In this document: positions 1 to 12,494 of the stretch, one piece after another
How the letters are laid out: each line of letters begins with the position of its first letter
Position numbering within the stretch: the stretch's first letter is position 1
Assembly: GCA_977006965.1 (NCBI GenBank)
Contig: OZ345377.1
Span: forward strand, 2,261,157 to 2,325,156
DNA from: Phymatolithon calcareum
Taxonomy: Eukaryota; Rhodophyta; Florideophyceae; Hapalidiales
Direction: 5' to 3'
DNA: 64,000 bases
The notes under the pieces: model-generated
Told to the model about the DNA's origin: nothing
Seen by the model: the letters and a program-made list of their open reading frames with translations, nothing else
Database searches by the model: none
Made by a program: the position numbers and the translations under genes

Positions 1-789
1 CAATTCCTAAAGCATTCAACTTCGTCCTATCTACCGTCGTCTTCGGCTTACGCTCAACCAACAACGGGCCTGTGGAGAGGGAGGTCAGGCGCTCGCTGCG
101 TCCGTATTCTCAGATGGACTTGCTTCTCGCTTGAACTGCTGTGGAAGATGAAATACAGCCGCGTGTTCACATTTGCTGACCTTTGTCGAGTTCGCGGTCA
201 AAACAAGAAGGGGTTGTTTATTCTACCGCTCTGAATCGAGAAAAGGTTCATATAGTCTCCTGTCTCAGGACCAGGGAACTGGATCTCATGAAACGAGGGC
301 TGGAGAACCAGACTTCTTGTCCAATTGAAAATTTTAGAGCATTGAATTCAACGCTCCAAAATTGATTCTCAAGTCCTTCTCCAAAATAGCACTAAAACTA
401 GTGGTATTGATTTCATTGATTTTGGTACATATGGGAGGAAGCAGAGTCTTAAACAGGAATCGCAGGATCCAATACAGCGGCAGCACTCCGCTAAACATCT
501 GTTGGGAATTGGGACAAATGATTCGTCCCCAGACATACCGCATGAGGTCAGCATCGGCTACTTGCTAGAAAAAGAACACTTTTCTCGTCGTTGCGCAGAA
601 AGCAAAAATGCTTAGTTATTGCTGTGTAAGGCAGGATTAGAGTACTGCAAAACGAATAAGAGCAATGTTCAAACGGCTTTAAGGGAGTGAAAAAATGTTT
701 GCAAGCGCTACGTCAGAAGTCGAACAAGGAGAGACGAGAAGCAACATTTCTGTTTTCAGTATCCGGAAGCATACATCGTAGGCCATAGA
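1..789. other. No gene recognised
   Basis: Only short ORFs that lack recognisable motifs are present on either strand. The stretch lies beyond the 3' end of the LINE that follows. It may be old transposon sequence or unique intergenic DNA. Confidence 0.5.
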
Positions 790-972
790 AGTTTTTTTAT
801 TGCAATTTTTTTAAAGCCCCGCAGTCATACGAATATACGGGCAGGGCTTCCTCAGGTGCTGCCCTCGCTAGGGCGGCTCTACTCTTATGTTTGGCATTCT
901 ATCTGGGACCCTAGCATGTTTTCGGTTGTTTTGATTGCTCTTCGTAACAGTTTCGAGGCGTCGCTTCTTCTT

Positions 973-3131
973 TTAGTACAGGTCTTCTTCATGCTGCATA
1001 CTCTCGATGATGCTTTTGCTGAAGAGCAAAAGGTCATCTAATGCCTTCTCAGTTGCCGCTCTGTCGTCTTCCATGAGTTCATAGACTGACAAGTTGCGAT
1101 CCAGGGTCTCCATGTGCTGTCTGACTTTGTTTCCGAATCTATCTGCCATCACTATGGTAGACACTTGGGGAAATCTTCCAAAGGCGTACTGAACCGCCAG
1201 TTGCCTGTGTTTCAGTTGTGGAAATTTGAGTATTGCAGGGAGTTCTCTTGTCTTGTTGTACGGAATTTTCCTCTTTCTCTTCGATTCAAGGCTCTCTCTT
1301 TCCTTTGTCAGGAATGCTGATCGGAGTTCTTCTGCAGATTGGTTCGCTATTATGTGCTTCATCGCTTCGTCAAACGGTTCTCTGGTTTCCATCTATGTGA
1401 TGTCGTTACTTGTGGCTTGAAGCTCTTCTGAATTTCTTCTCTCTGGTACTTGCATCAGAAACTTTTCTTTCTTCGCCATGGTCCTTCTCAGCATCTTGAA
1501 AGCTAATATTTCCCGTCGATGGGAAGCAGCTTGGATTCGACATATTAGGCGAAGTCTATCCGTCTTTCCTCGTACCAGTGGCCCGAAGACTTGTCTGAAA
1601 AACGTTTGTTCAACTTCCTTGACCGCGCTCTGGACATTTTCTGTCCACGGTGTTACGTGCATAGCGTACTCCCAGCGTGGCTGGATTAATGCCTTGTATT
1701 CTTGGATGCATTTATGTATGCCAATTCCCTTCTTGAATACCCCTAGTGCACGGAGCTCGTACAGAGCGATCCTAGCCTTCTTGAGACGTTGCAACATCAG
1801 TGCATCAGTAACCCCCTCCGGTCCTTGGGATACTCCGAGGTAGGTGACTTCCGCGACATGTGCGAGGGCCTTATTAGCCAGCTGGAATTTCACGCCCGCT
1901 GTCTCTTCCGATTCAAGTATCTCGCTTTTTCCTTGTTTCGTGTTCCATGTCATCCCTCGTTCTTGGGCCCATTGAGTGGCTTTGTCTAGCAATCTCTGCA
2001 GATCGGAAGGTGATTTCGCTAGGAGAATTACGTCGTCTGCGAAGAGGATTGAAGGAACGTCGGCCCAATCTCTGGGCACTCCCATGCGTTCCGCAAACTC
2101 ATCCATGAAGATGCTGTGTAGACTTGGACTGAGAGGGGAACCTGTGGTACTCCTCTGTCCACTAGAAACCAGTTCCTATCACTATCTCCGATGGTTGACA
2201 CCCAGGACGGTGTCAAGAATGCTTCCGTCATAGCGCATAGCTTTGGTGGCAGTACCTGTCTCATTCTGGCCACTAGATGTTTTCCTGGGACAGTGTCGTA
2301 TGCAGCCTTGAGGTCCAGTACTGCTACGCACCTTTGCTGGCCTTTCAATAGTTCCGTGGCTCTTAGGATTGCGAGTTCTGTACTTTTCCCTTTTTGGAAC
2401 CCGAGTTGGAACCAGTGGTTGGAGTAAACCCCGCAGAGCATACTATTTATTGCCGTTTCAATAACTTTCGTTGCATGACTGAGCAGGGATATTGGGCGAT
2501 AATTTTCAGGTTCGTGGTGTGATCCCTTCTTGTGAATAGGTACCAATAGGGCCTTCTGCCAGTACACTGGCATGTCTCCGCACCTCCCGCAGGCTTCCCA
2601 TACGGCTGTAAGAGCCCCCGCATTCAGAGGTACATCTATCTTCAGCATTTCAGATTTGATCTCGTCCACACCTGGGGCTTTTCCAGTTGGAGACTTTCGA
2701 ATGGCTTCTTCGATTGATTCCTTCATTCCTTCGGGACACCGGAATTTCCTGGAGCAAGGTTTCCACTTTTCGGTACTGTGGCAAGTTCTCGAAATGTGTG
2801 CTGAGAATAGTGCATGGTTCATTGGTTTTCCAATCATCTTGTTGCGAGCTGTTATCCCTTTTATCTTTTTCTTCATCCTGGCTAGCTGCTTCACCGCTGC
2901 TGGACCATCATTCTCTTCGAGTTCAGAGATGTATTCCTGGTATTGCTCGCTCTTTCGCTGGTTGACTTTGGTTCTCACTTGATACTTGCATTCGTGATAT
3001 CGGTCCCAGTCTTCTGATGATTTGGATAGTCTAGCACGCTTGTATAGTTTCTTTCGCTTCAGGGCCAGTTTGTCCAGTTCAGCGCTCCAAAACGGTTTGT
3101 AGAGCGAGGGAATTCGTTTTTTACCCTCCAA
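973..3131 (-). pseudogene. LINE reverse transcriptase and C-terminal domain, broken
   Basis: RT blocks appear in order: ENYRPISLLSHATKVIE, LGFQKGKSTELAIL, the catalytic motif A AVLDLKAAYDT, GVPQ, and after a frameshift near 2100 the motif C FADDVILLAKSP. The following frame continues as the thumb and C-terminal region to an in-frame UAG at 1393-1395. It then resumes in the same frame with METREPFDEAMKH and HRQLAVQYAFGRFPQVST up to a TAA. At least one frameshift and one nonsense codon disable it. The C-terminal block is repeated in a second, more decayed copy at 7263-7517. Confidence 0.88.
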
Positions 3132-3499
3132 GGGTCACACCAGGTCTTCACCAATTTCTTGTACCACTGATGTAGTTGCCTTGAGGTGTCGCACTGCTGG
3201 AGTCACGCTATGATTCCGGGCAGTTCTGCACGATACCTCAGACGCACTTTTTCTTGTTTCGTCTTCTGACGCGTTTTCAAGCCGATATCCACTATCTTCC
3301 TGTAGATATCCTCCACTTGTTCCGGGGTGGGGCGTCTCTGCAGATTTTGAATAAGTTCTTGCATTTGCTCTTTGATGGTAACTTTCGCTTGGATGCCCGC
3401 CTAGTCCCGTACACTGACTGGTCTCTTGGTCTGCCTACCGTCGCGTTCCTGTCGGCTTCTGAGACGTGTGCATACTGGTCGGTGTTGTGTACTCCCTGT

Positions 3500-4263
3500 T
3501 CAGATATTTTCCTGTGAATTTGGAGTGGAGGTCGTTATTCCTTTCGTGACAAAGAAGTCAATATTGCTGCTGTATTTCTTTGTCTGAAATGTGCGGCCCT
3601 TTCTGGTACGTATAACCCATTCTTTCTCTTCTGCCCATTTTACGACTTGGTTTCCTCTTCTGTTTGTTTGTCGGTCCCATAACTTGTGTCTTGCGTTCCA
3701 GTCGCCGCATATGATGGCTTTCCCTCTTGCGTGCCTGGTGATAAGCTTTGGACATTCTTCCGTTTCCTGTCGCGTAGACTTTGGTGACATATATGCCACC
3801 CCGATTTTCAGGCTTCCCAGTTGTGCGATGACGATTTGGTAGTGTATCCTTGCATGTTTGAATAAAAGCTTGGCTCCACACCCTGTTCGGAACACTAGAG
3901 AGACTCCTCCAAAGTTTCTAGCGGTCCCACTCCTTCTCCTTGAGTCACTGGGTATCTAGGTCCTTCTGCGGTGACTAGTGCCGGTCTCGGGGCGTTCATT
4001 GTGAACATTTCAGTGCGTATACGTGCTTCCGGCCTCATGTGTGTTTCTGTGAGTCCTATTTCGTCGACTCCATGGTCTTTCACCATTCTTTGTAGGTACT
4101 CCGGAGTCTCCAGAGATCCCCCTACATTCATCGTTGCGATTCTCCAGTACTTGTTAAATATTATTTTCCGATGTGGTATCCTCCAAAATTGCGATGGGAG
4201 TTTCTGTTCTTTTCTCTTTCTCCGGAACTTCATATGTAGTCGGGGCCTTGTTTTCAGGTTCAT
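3500..4263 (-). pseudogene. LINE endonuclease domain (APE/EEP family), frameshifted
   Basis: The domain begins with RIATMNVGG and EIGLTETHM, the first metal-binding blocks of the exonuclease-endonuclease-phosphatase fold. It continues after a frameshift near 3900-3945 with AKLLFKHARI, ICGDWNARH (the conserved D-x-N block) and SNIDFFVTKG. A degenerate S-x-H-x-P-V end block follows past 3500. This enzyme nicks target DNA to prime reverse transcription. In-frame stops are a UAG at 4276-4278 just upstream, a UGA at 3500-3502 and a UAG at 3401-3403 in the linker to the RT, so it cannot be made as one protein under the standard code. Confidence 0.8.
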
Positions 4264-4440
4264 GGGCCGGTTGCTCTAAATCTTCATCATTACAAGTGTG
4301 GTGCTCAGTTTCCTGTGTTGTACTGCCAGGGAGCGGTAGCCCTCCTTCATGTCGGTCCTCAATGCCGCCGAGTGCCTCCGCGACGTGTATTGCACTATCT
4401 TCGTCTTAGTCATTGTCACCTGGTGGGGTCGTTGCAGAGG

Positions 4441-5628
4441 CTAGGTACCAGTTGCTAGCTCCATTTCGTAAACTGGGGTGAATAAGGTGCCGACGTGGGA
4501 ACTGTTCAGCCGTTCGGGCCTTCTCGATTTCGAAGTATTTGAGTCTTCGTTCTGCAGCTCTCTCCAATCCTCGGTATCATTCTCTGGCGTACGGTTGTGA
4601 TGCTGTGGATGCACAGTGTCTTGCCCGCGCCATTGTCCTGGCTGCATGTCGTTCCAGGGATTGATTCGACTCAAATCCTTGTTTTCCCTTCTTCGCATTT
4701 TCAAAGACGTTGTACCTGTACATGCAAACTAAGCCTGCTTCTTTCAGCAGCTCAGCAATACTGTCCCTTTCTTTGTTTTGGGTCAGGACTTCCATCACTG
4801 TGTTTCCGATGAATGATATGTGGTATACTGTCTTAGAACTCAAAAGTTCTCTTACGGCATTCGAAATTTCCTCTCGCGGTGCCTTGGGAATTCTTTTGAA
4901 ATATAATGCACCTAGTCTCTGTCTCGGTCCTCTTGGTGGCATGAGGTTGCCCATCTTGTTTGCGATGAATTTTAGCTTCTCTTTGTCAGCTTCGCTAATT
5001 TTTGTGCGTGGCTTCATTGGACGGTAGGAGGTGCTTGCTATTGTCTCCTCTCTTCTCTTCTGGTCCATCTTGCCGCTTCTGTGGCCCTGGACTTTCAGTA
5101 TGGCTTCCCGATATGGCATTCTCTTGAGTTGTATATCTTCATTATCGTTTTCTTCAGGTCCTGTATGTTTTTCTCCATCTTGAGGGGGTGCTCCTTTGGT
5201 TGATTCTTTCATTGCTCCAGGATCTCCATTTCGGGGCCGCATATAGCTCTAGGGATGATGTTGTGGACAAATTCACTAGCATCCAGTCCCTCTTTGCCGA
5301 AGGGACATTCTCTGCACATCAGTGCAAGGGGAGAGCGTGCACTTCTTCCTGTCAATTTCAGCGTTCCTTTCTTACCACAGCCTCCACACTCCGCCACATT
5401 ACGGATTCTCACAAATATTTGCCTATTGGGGTTCTCTTTTACCGTACTGGGTAAAGTCGCCGTTTGCTTTTCCTTTCTCGATCTCGACTTGGATGTGTTA
5501 TTGTCTTCTCTCTTGTTGTCGCCGTCTTTGCTCACGTCGGGCACGCCTTTCGCCTGTGCACGCGTAACTGCCCCGGTGGGCCGTTTTTCCTGCGCGAGCT
5601 TTTCAAAAAAGTATTTATTTTTTTGCAT
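4441..5628 (-). pseudogene. LINE ORF1 (gag-like, CxxC zinc region), frameshifted
   Basis: Two overlapping open frames. The first (5628-5209) starts with ATG right after a TAA. It is rich in K, R and Q and carries CGGCGKKG followed later by CREC, a likely zinc-binding pair. The second (5242-4577) contains the block LGALYFKRIPKAPREEI and then FIGNTVMEVLT. I associate this arrangement with ORF1-type proteins of LINEs in oomycetes and other protists. A third frame (4704-4441) ends at a UAG and continues in the same frame into the endonuclease after a second UAG at 4276-4278. The protein would bind element RNA. Family assignment is from memory of similar proteins and not from a search. Confidence 0.6.
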
Positions 5629-5916
5629 TTAAAATTCGCCGGCGACTGTGGGTGGCTCGCCCGGCCGCTCGATCGCCTGTTTCTTGCAATCTGCCAAAGG
5701 AGAGTCGTGTCTTTTCCCTGTTTGTCGTCTCCCGGAGCGAGATTCGACTCCATGGATGGTCTCATTTGGTCCATAGCACCCCCCGACTGGGTTTCCCCTG
5801 AGGGGGAGGCTTGTCGCTTGTGTTGCGCTACTCGAGATGTCTTACTGGTCAGATCGGTCCGGATCTACAGCTGTTCCTCCAGGTCATAGAAGTGTTTAAC
5901 GTAGTGACACAGAAAT

Positions 5917-6120
5917 GCGAAACATTTCAGAAGAGCTCGCGATCGTATCTCTCGCTGCAGATCAATATTGGAAGGCCATCAACTTGGAAAGCAAATCGGC
6001 TATATGCAACGTGGGAGCCCTGATGTTTTGGAATAATGCTAAAGGAGACGGTTTGCCGGATCTGGAAAAGGCGTTCGAAGCCGAGAACAGAAAGGATGGA
6101 TGGATGGATTTCTGTTTTAT
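5917..6120 (+). pseudogene. Sel1/TPR-like repeat fragment
   Basis: One frame reads as about one and a half Sel1-like repeats: YWKAINLESKSAICNVGAL followed by NNAKGDGLPDLEKAFEA. The alternation of small residues (A, G) and the DLEKA block fit Sel1 repeats, which form helical scaffolds. No start, partner exon or further repeat is visible, and the fragment ends in a low-complexity KDGWMDF stretch. It probably derives from a larger scaffold-protein gene. A chance match is possible. Confidence 0.4.
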
Positions 6121-6154
6121 TGAAGCTCCCTTAGTCAATTATCATTGGACCTGA

Positions 6155-7262
6155 GAGACTTTTCGTTGCGCTACAAGCGAAAGATCCTTCGCTTACGTTT
6201 TCATTTTGATTTCGGACATTGAGAACAGCAAGGCAATGAGGGATTTTTGCTTTTTTTGGCAACTGTTTAGTTGTATATTTAAAAGCCCTCAGTGACACTT
6301 CAAAGAATGTACGGACGCAGTTCTTCGGAGCTTATTCATTCTAGTATATCATCTGGTCCCTAGTACAGGGACTTGTAGTTTTCAATATTATCAACTATGG
6401 CGACAGTGTAGAGTAGTACGGAGAGTAATGACTGTTCCGTTGATATCACGGGGAAGAAACGGAAGGAGGGAGGCGAGGCTGACCGGACCGATCAGACCAC
6501 AAAAGAAAAGAGACAAGTTTCCCACCTGGGCGCCGTGCCGGCGCCGGCGCAAGTGGCCGCAGCGATGGAGCTGAGCTTTTTCGGCGTTAATCCCACCGGA
6601 AATGGCTGGCGCGATCGCGAACGCGCCCGCCTGGCACTCGGCAAATCAAGAACTCTCCAAGCTCGAAATGCCAAACTCAATCCCGCCGTCGTCGGATTTC
6701 GAAGAAATCTAGCGAATTTAATCGGATTTGATACAGGCCGGCTATTATAACCGGTCCGGCCACGCGTACACCTGTGCGTCACAGGAAGGAGACAAGAGCA
6801 GAGCCAGGAATTTTTCCCCGCTCCAAGGCAGAGTTTTTTGAAATGGCAATACTGTGCTCCGGTCCCCCCATGGGAGAAGAATATCACCTTCTGGTAGATT
6901 GGTAGTCCACGGATTCCGCCCTGAGTGGTGTGCCGCAATTCTCAAGGAAGCTGAGAGAGAGGACAGAAGGAGTTGAAAGAAGGTAATGAGATGACCAGCT
7001 ACCGTGAGCATCCTAAATGATTTCCAACCCGGATAATCCCTTTGAAGGACGGCGGCTGAAGATTGGCTGCGTAGAGATCTAGATGTTAAGCTCCCCGAAG
7101 CTCTGCACTTCGTGCGGCTTAGAGCTGTTGTGACGTCAAATACCACTCGTATCTGCTAAAGTCTACTGTAGCCGTAAGGATGGGGAATTGCTCGACAACT
7201 CCAAAACCTGCATTAAAGAAGAAGAAGACTGTTTCATTGTTAACATTTCTCCGAAGTCCAAG
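6155..7262. other. No gene recognised
   Basis: A GC-richer patch sits at about 6530-6760 with long but uninformative ORFs on both strands. None shows family motifs. It may be an old unclassified repeat. Confidence 0.4.
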
Positions 7263-7517
7263 TCATACTTTTTTTAGGATCTTGCGTACGGTCTCCAAGT
7301 GGCGGTTGGCTGCAACTTCAAATGTATCTGATATTAAAGTCGTGCTCATTTGAGGGAACCAGCCGTTTGAGTATTTTATGGCCAGCTGTCGATGACGCGC
7401 ACCTTGGAAAACATGAACATGGCCGGGATATCCTCTAGCTTGTCGACCGGTATTAACTCTGTCTTCTTGCTTCAAGCCGTGCACCTTCTTTTGCAAGCAG
7501 TATTCGTTGAAGTGCAT
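7263..7517 (-). pseudogene. 3' tail of a second LINE copy
   Basis: The frame contains ARHRQLAIKYSNGWFPQMST followed by RHLETV. It lines up with LKHRQLAVQYAFGRFPQVST and RQHMETL in the C-terminal part of the LINE at 973-1392, in the same orientation. About half the residues are identical across some 38 positions. No RT motif is retained upstream, so this is a 5'-truncated or eroded copy of the same family. Confidence 0.7.
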
Positions 7518-9990
7518 AATTTTGCTGTCGCTTTCGAGCTTGGTATCGGAGTGAAGCGAGATGAAGTGTCAGCATAGAGACTGGACATGCAAGCCACAGA
7601 AATCAATGAGAATCCGATTGCACTAGACAATGTCGCTGTCCTGTATGTTTGGGGAGGTCCCAAATACGAAGAGATGGAAGTTGCGGTCAACTGGTCTCAA
7701 AGCAGAGCAGTGTGGATACTGATGTGACAAGCACGAGTCTGATTTGCCAGTCAAATATAAGTAGTGGCGTGTTACAATGCATATTAGATAATTTATGTAG
7801 TTCCTAGAGGAACCTAGAATGTCAGATAGTGTCTATAAAAGACTGGAGTCCCTCCAAACATAGGAGGAGGGTAATCGGAACATCGACGACGGCAACTCCG
7901 GACCTGGTCGAAATAGCGTTCGTCACAACTGACATGTCAGGTTTACAATTCTGCAGCCGTAAATAAGGCATCTCAGGTCTGGCTGACCGAACTTCAAGAA
8001 AAAGAGGACTCTTTGGCGTTCTTAAACGCTGTCGAAGACTGGATCTTAGAGTAAACTTAATATTTCTCGTTTGCGTTACGTTTTCGAAAGCTATCGAGCA
8101 GCATAAATTTGTATACAGAGGGTCTCGATGTAGTGAAATTATGTATAGTGTTTTGCTCCCATTAGTGCATGTTCGCTCGCGATGGCACAAGATCATACAG
8201 TTTACACGAATTAAAACTGTAATTGTAAAAACTGAGCAGAATCTACGTGTAAAGTGCAACCACGGGCTCACCGATGGTCATCTCGGTCTCCGTTGCACGC
8301 TGGACTATGAAGAAGAAGACGAGCAACTGCACGCGACTCTCGCTGGACGAAAAGATGGACGTCCTAGAGATGCTCTCTAACAACTAAGATGCGACCGCCT
8401 TTATGGCCAAGTACAAGATAAGTCATCCGACGCTTACTAAAACCAAGGTTGAAGCATCGGTTCCGAGAAAGAAGGTTCAGAACGGGACGGTTCTGACGAC
8501 GAAGTCTGACCGAACTGCCAAGTTTCCGATTATCGATCGCAAAGTACTGTAATTTGCCGAGCTTGTCCGAGCGGTGAAGATGCCTGTTAAACAAACGATA
8601 TTATTGCAGCACGAAATCTTAACTAGAGAAGGCGTGCGGACTGCAGAACTACAGGTCAGCAAGCCTGCCGATGTCAAGAAGTTTTCAGCGTCGACTGGTG
8701 TATGACGCCATGGACAAACTTCAGTGAACAGATTTTGTAGAGAAGGTCTTGGAACCCGTGCAGGAGGAGGAACTAGAAGTGGAATAGGTGTCTTGTGAGG
8801 TGCCTCAAAGTTCTGAACTCTAGGAACCATTCAAGCCCCTGCAAGAGAAAGCGTGCGCTTGTAACCTTCTTGATGCGTGTGCTCACATTTAGCGAACTTT
8901 GAATGGCTGCTTCGATGCCAATCGTAAGCAAAACGCCAGCCGCAGTAGACAAACGCTAATCACTGAACAAGAACAGTGGCTTTCACCAATGTCGCAGTTG
9001 CGGTAATGTAATTTTTGATTAAAATTCTATCTAGTGCTCATTTCTAATTAGTGCCATTGGACGCCGTCTGCCATGGTATAGCACTATTCAGTGTACCTCA
9101 CTGTATCTGGGATAATTTCCAGTGTGTAGTTGTGCCAGGCAATGCATTTCGTATGGTGGACTTGAAATTCAGTTATTTCATTCCGCTTGACAGTTGCCCA
9201 GGCAGCGCGCTAGACTTGAAGTAGACGTATGACTTTGCGTTTATCAAATTGGTACAAAACGCTTTCACAGTTGAAGTTGGACGCTTCCTCGGAGAACGTG
9301 CCATTAATGGACAGCAGCCGGAGCTTGCTGTCATAGAAGCGCCCCTGTCCAAACATATACAGTCCAGCATACTAAAACGGAGAACTATCACGGAAAGGGA
9401 ACGGAAAGACGGTGTTCAAAAAATAACGCGCACAGAGAATGTTCGGCCCGAAAGGTTGATAATCACAATTTTTGTTGTTGAGATTGGATTTCTCGACCAG
9501 AAGACCATTGAGAGCTTATTTTGGAAGCCCTCTGAATCATGGTGACTGGGAATTCGAGTACGAGAGCCGGACCAGTATTTAGGGAAGCAAAGTGGGTCAG
9601 GACGATCCTGGTGAAGATACGAAATGATACCAATTGTAGGTGCATCAGAGAAATGCCGCTGAAAGGATCTCAAGTGGAATATATGCAACCCGCCACTGTA
9701 ATGCTTACAGAGTAAGCTCCTGTAAGCTGTAAGCGGCAGTTCTAGGCTTTGCGCTTGGTGATCCTTCAGGGTGTAAGTACGCATCGAAACCTACTGTACT
9801 GTAAAGACTGTAATACTATCTTTAAGGGCTTTCTGTAAATGTAAGCCGTAATGAAAATTTGAAGGGAGCTAGTCTTATAGGAAATGGAGAGTGCGATAGT
9901 GGCGTTGGACGCCACAGATATTCCTCTGCAAGTATCGGACGTTTCGGTTCGAGGCTATCGGAACGCATTATTGACAAGAATTTCCAGGAT
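7518..9990. other. No gene recognised
   Basis: ORFs up to about 150 codons occur on both strands but carry no motif, compositional bias or splice structure I can interpret. The piece next to 9995 is probably the upstream part of the decayed Gypsy element whose RT follows. Confidence 0.4.
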
Positions 9991-9994
9991 ATGG

Positions 9995-10290
9995 AATTTG
10001 GCTGCGTGTATGTCGATGCCATTGTTTTCCACGGAAGGAATATCAAAGAATGTTTCCCGCATCCTGTTGCCGAGTTCAACAGCTTTTCAGCCGTGGTCTT
10101 CAACAGAAGTTCAAGAAGTGCCAGATCAACCGGAGAATCATCAGAGTTCTATGTCAGACTGTCAAGAGGGATGGTATCCAGGTCGACGCAAGCAAGATCT
10201 CATTGTCCAGATACCTTCCCAGCCTACAACAAGCTCACAGTTGAGCTCTTTCTTGGGCTTCCCTTCGACGCGTCATCAGTGTAGGATAAT
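9995..10290 (+). pseudogene. Ty3/Gypsy reverse transcriptase relic
   Basis: Three forward frames must be combined to see the match. One gives CVYVDAIVFHGRNIKE, corresponding to the YVDD catalytic block. The next gives KKCQINRRIIRVL and then KRDGIQVDASKI, the 'KC..F....I.FLG..(V)...G(I)..D..K' stretch that follows it. A third gives SSFLGFPSTRH, the 'L.SFLG' block. The second catalytic D reads as A. Frameshifts about every 60-90 nt show long decay. No LTR was found. Confidence 0.7.
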
Positions 10291-12170
10291 GACAAGAGGT
10301 TGTCGTTGGAACTTGTGGTGCCATTCCCCAAGAAAAGTTAGTAGAGAGTCAGAGCATTCGGGAACTGTCCTGGGGACGATGGATAACTTCGCCGAGATCT
10401 GCAGTCGTGTATCGACAATGTCATAGTTAATGCGCCGAGATTAAGACTCGCGTTGCGATAACGGTACGGGTAATTTGCCGAAGACTAAAAGCCAGATGTG
10501 ATGATATAACGTTACTCAGTTCACAACAGCGTCAAAGCGGAACAAGGGCTCCCGGATCCACACAAAATGGTGATTCGTTTCACCGTAATGCCACAGCCAC
10601 ATGGGATAATGCCGTATCTCGTAGGGAAACGCCGGCGTCTGAACCGGGGTACGGTATAGAAATATGATTTGCGGAGTATCGCATACAGTTCATCGACCTA
10701 GCACTGCATACAACAACAATCTTATAGCCCAAGACATGGTCGAATTTAGCATGCAGGTATTGGGTTCTCCGAATTGATGTCGTGTTTTGTCAACATAACG
10801 TTCTCGTAAAGTACTGAGAGTTGATAATATTTGATGAGAATTGAGTTTTATCAGCCGATACAGCAGTACAGGGCACTACATCGCGAGTCTTAAAGGTTGA
10901 AATCGAGGCATACTACCCGCGAACGGTAGCATGCACTGTGCAACCTCTCTGTGCGGGAATATCTTGCACATGACATTTCTCCAGCCTCTGCTAATGATCA
11001 GGACATACCAGGACAGTTTTCAAAAGTTGTAATGAGCTGGCGCGTGGTGAACGTCGAGTAGCCTCACAGCATCGTGAATGCTTCCGGCCGCACCGTCCGT
11101 CCGCTACTGAAGTACACTGACATCCCGCGCTCTGCGTTGCATGTTTGTGTCCGGCAATAGTGCGTTCCAGCGAGGACGCTTGCAGCTGCGTGCGGTCACT
11201 GGGGAGCAGGCTAGAGAATGAACCTGTCGCAAGTCATCGCACACCGGTTTTCCTAGCGCCGAATAGCTCGTTGACATGTCCAGCCCATCGTCCTTTCCGT
11301 GACCACCAACGATGACGACCGGTCGACTGGAATTGGAGATCTCATACCCGGAACAGAAGAGATGAATTCATCAATGGACTGGTTTGTGATCAGTGATCTT
11401 CTAAAAGCCTTTTTTTGAGACGTTCGGGACGAGCTAATTGAGCTTGAGTTGCCCTAAATACGTTCGAGGCACAAAACGAAATTGGCTCCGATCTGAGGCT
11501 TGAAAAACAACAAGGCACTAGTCATTTTCTGCTTAAAAACATCCGCAACATTTAATTCCCATGTTCCCCGGCCCTCGCGGTTCTCTCAATACGATGCAAT
11601 TGTGTCTGGGTGTTGTTCGAGCTGGTTCATGTTAAAAATAGTTCTGTCTGCGGACGACTTAGGTTCGGATTTTTTTCAGTAGATTTAAATAGCAGATAGA
11701 ATGTGTGAGACAAAAAGAGAGAGAGATTGAGATATTTTTGTTTTTCTTTTGGGGGGAGGGAGCTTTTTGGTGTGGACTGTGAGCTGCCTTTCTGCTCCTG
11801 AGGGTAGAAGTAGCATACTATATAAACTAGTGCTAAGTTTTGCCGGAGCTCTTGCGAGCAGCACCCAGCTCACCGTAAGACTAACTAAATGAGGAGTAAT
11901 TAAAATATGCAACTCTATCAGAGATCTTCCTTCGTCGGCAAATTTATAAACGGTGTATCGCCACCCTGTCGACATCGGCAAGCGGACAGATGCACTGGGT
12001 ATGATAGAAGACGCACTGATTCCTTAGGTACGTTCAAGCATAGGTCAGTCAAAAAAACGAGCAATATAGGGGTCAGCAGGGGGCCCAAACGGGACGCTGC
12101 TCGTTCCGACCCCGGCCATTTCGCATTTTCTTTCGGATGCGAGCAGAAGAACCTGTTGACGTCATACACC
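10291..12170. other. No gene recognised
   Basis: Only short ORFs without motifs. A purine-rich run lies at about 11700-11760. Part of this may be the eroded 3' half of the Gypsy relic upstream, but I could not confirm RNase H or integrase blocks. Confidence 0.4.
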
Positions 12171-12174
12171 TGAC

Positions 12175-12494
12175 AAATCCACCCGTGCCTCGAACGCTAC
12201 CGTGCCGACATCACGCCCGCGAATGCTGCAGCTCCATGGCTGTGCAAAGACGTTTGAATCTGGGGTGTCCTTTTTTCGCGCGAGCGAATGTATTGCATTC
12301 GCAAGAGACGTGATGGTGTCTGTCGATGAGTTGAGAGTTTCTTTCTCAAAACGCACTTAGCATGTTCGCGTCACATCCATGGTATATCCATCGCTCGCCC
12401 CACGACACCGTGTCGACATCGCGCCCACGATTGCTACTCGCCATGGGTGTGCAAAAACGTTTCCATACAGTGGTGTCGTTCTTCTGCGCGAGCC
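12175..12494 (+). repeat. Diverged direct repeat, two copies of about 111 bp
   Basis: Copy 1 (12175-12285) and copy 2 (12384-12494) share a run of aligned blocks, for example CGACATCACGCCCGCGA versus CGACATCGCGCCCACGA, then CCATGGCTGTGCAAAGACG versus CCATGGGTGTGCAAAAACG, and a shared CGCGAGC end. The period is 209 bp. Identity is roughly 70 percent by eye. Function unknown. Confidence 0.6.

Larger units (their letters stand above)
790..5774 (-). mobile_element. Decayed LINE (non-LTR retrotransposon)
   Basis: A minus-strand element with, in order, an ORF1 with a CxxC region, an APE-type endonuclease, a reverse transcriptase and a C-terminal tail. The low-coordinate end carries two T-runs on the plus strand (792-798 and 806-812). 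On the element strand these read as an A-rich tail with a CAATAAA-like signal, as expected at a LINE 3' end. The 5' limit is uncertain: an open frame reaches back to about 5774 and joins the ORF1 frame across an A-rich stretch at about 5620-5628. Several frameshifts and in-frame stops make it non-autonomous. No target-site duplication could be fixed. Confidence 0.85.

Noticed and set aside
6492-7146. Long overlapping ORFs (133-148 codons) in a GC-rich patch
   Set aside because: Open frames occur on both strands with proline/arginine-biased products and no family motif, as expected from base composition.
7822-8830. Several ORFs of 76-149 codons
   Set aside because: No motif, frames broken on either side, no splice structure.
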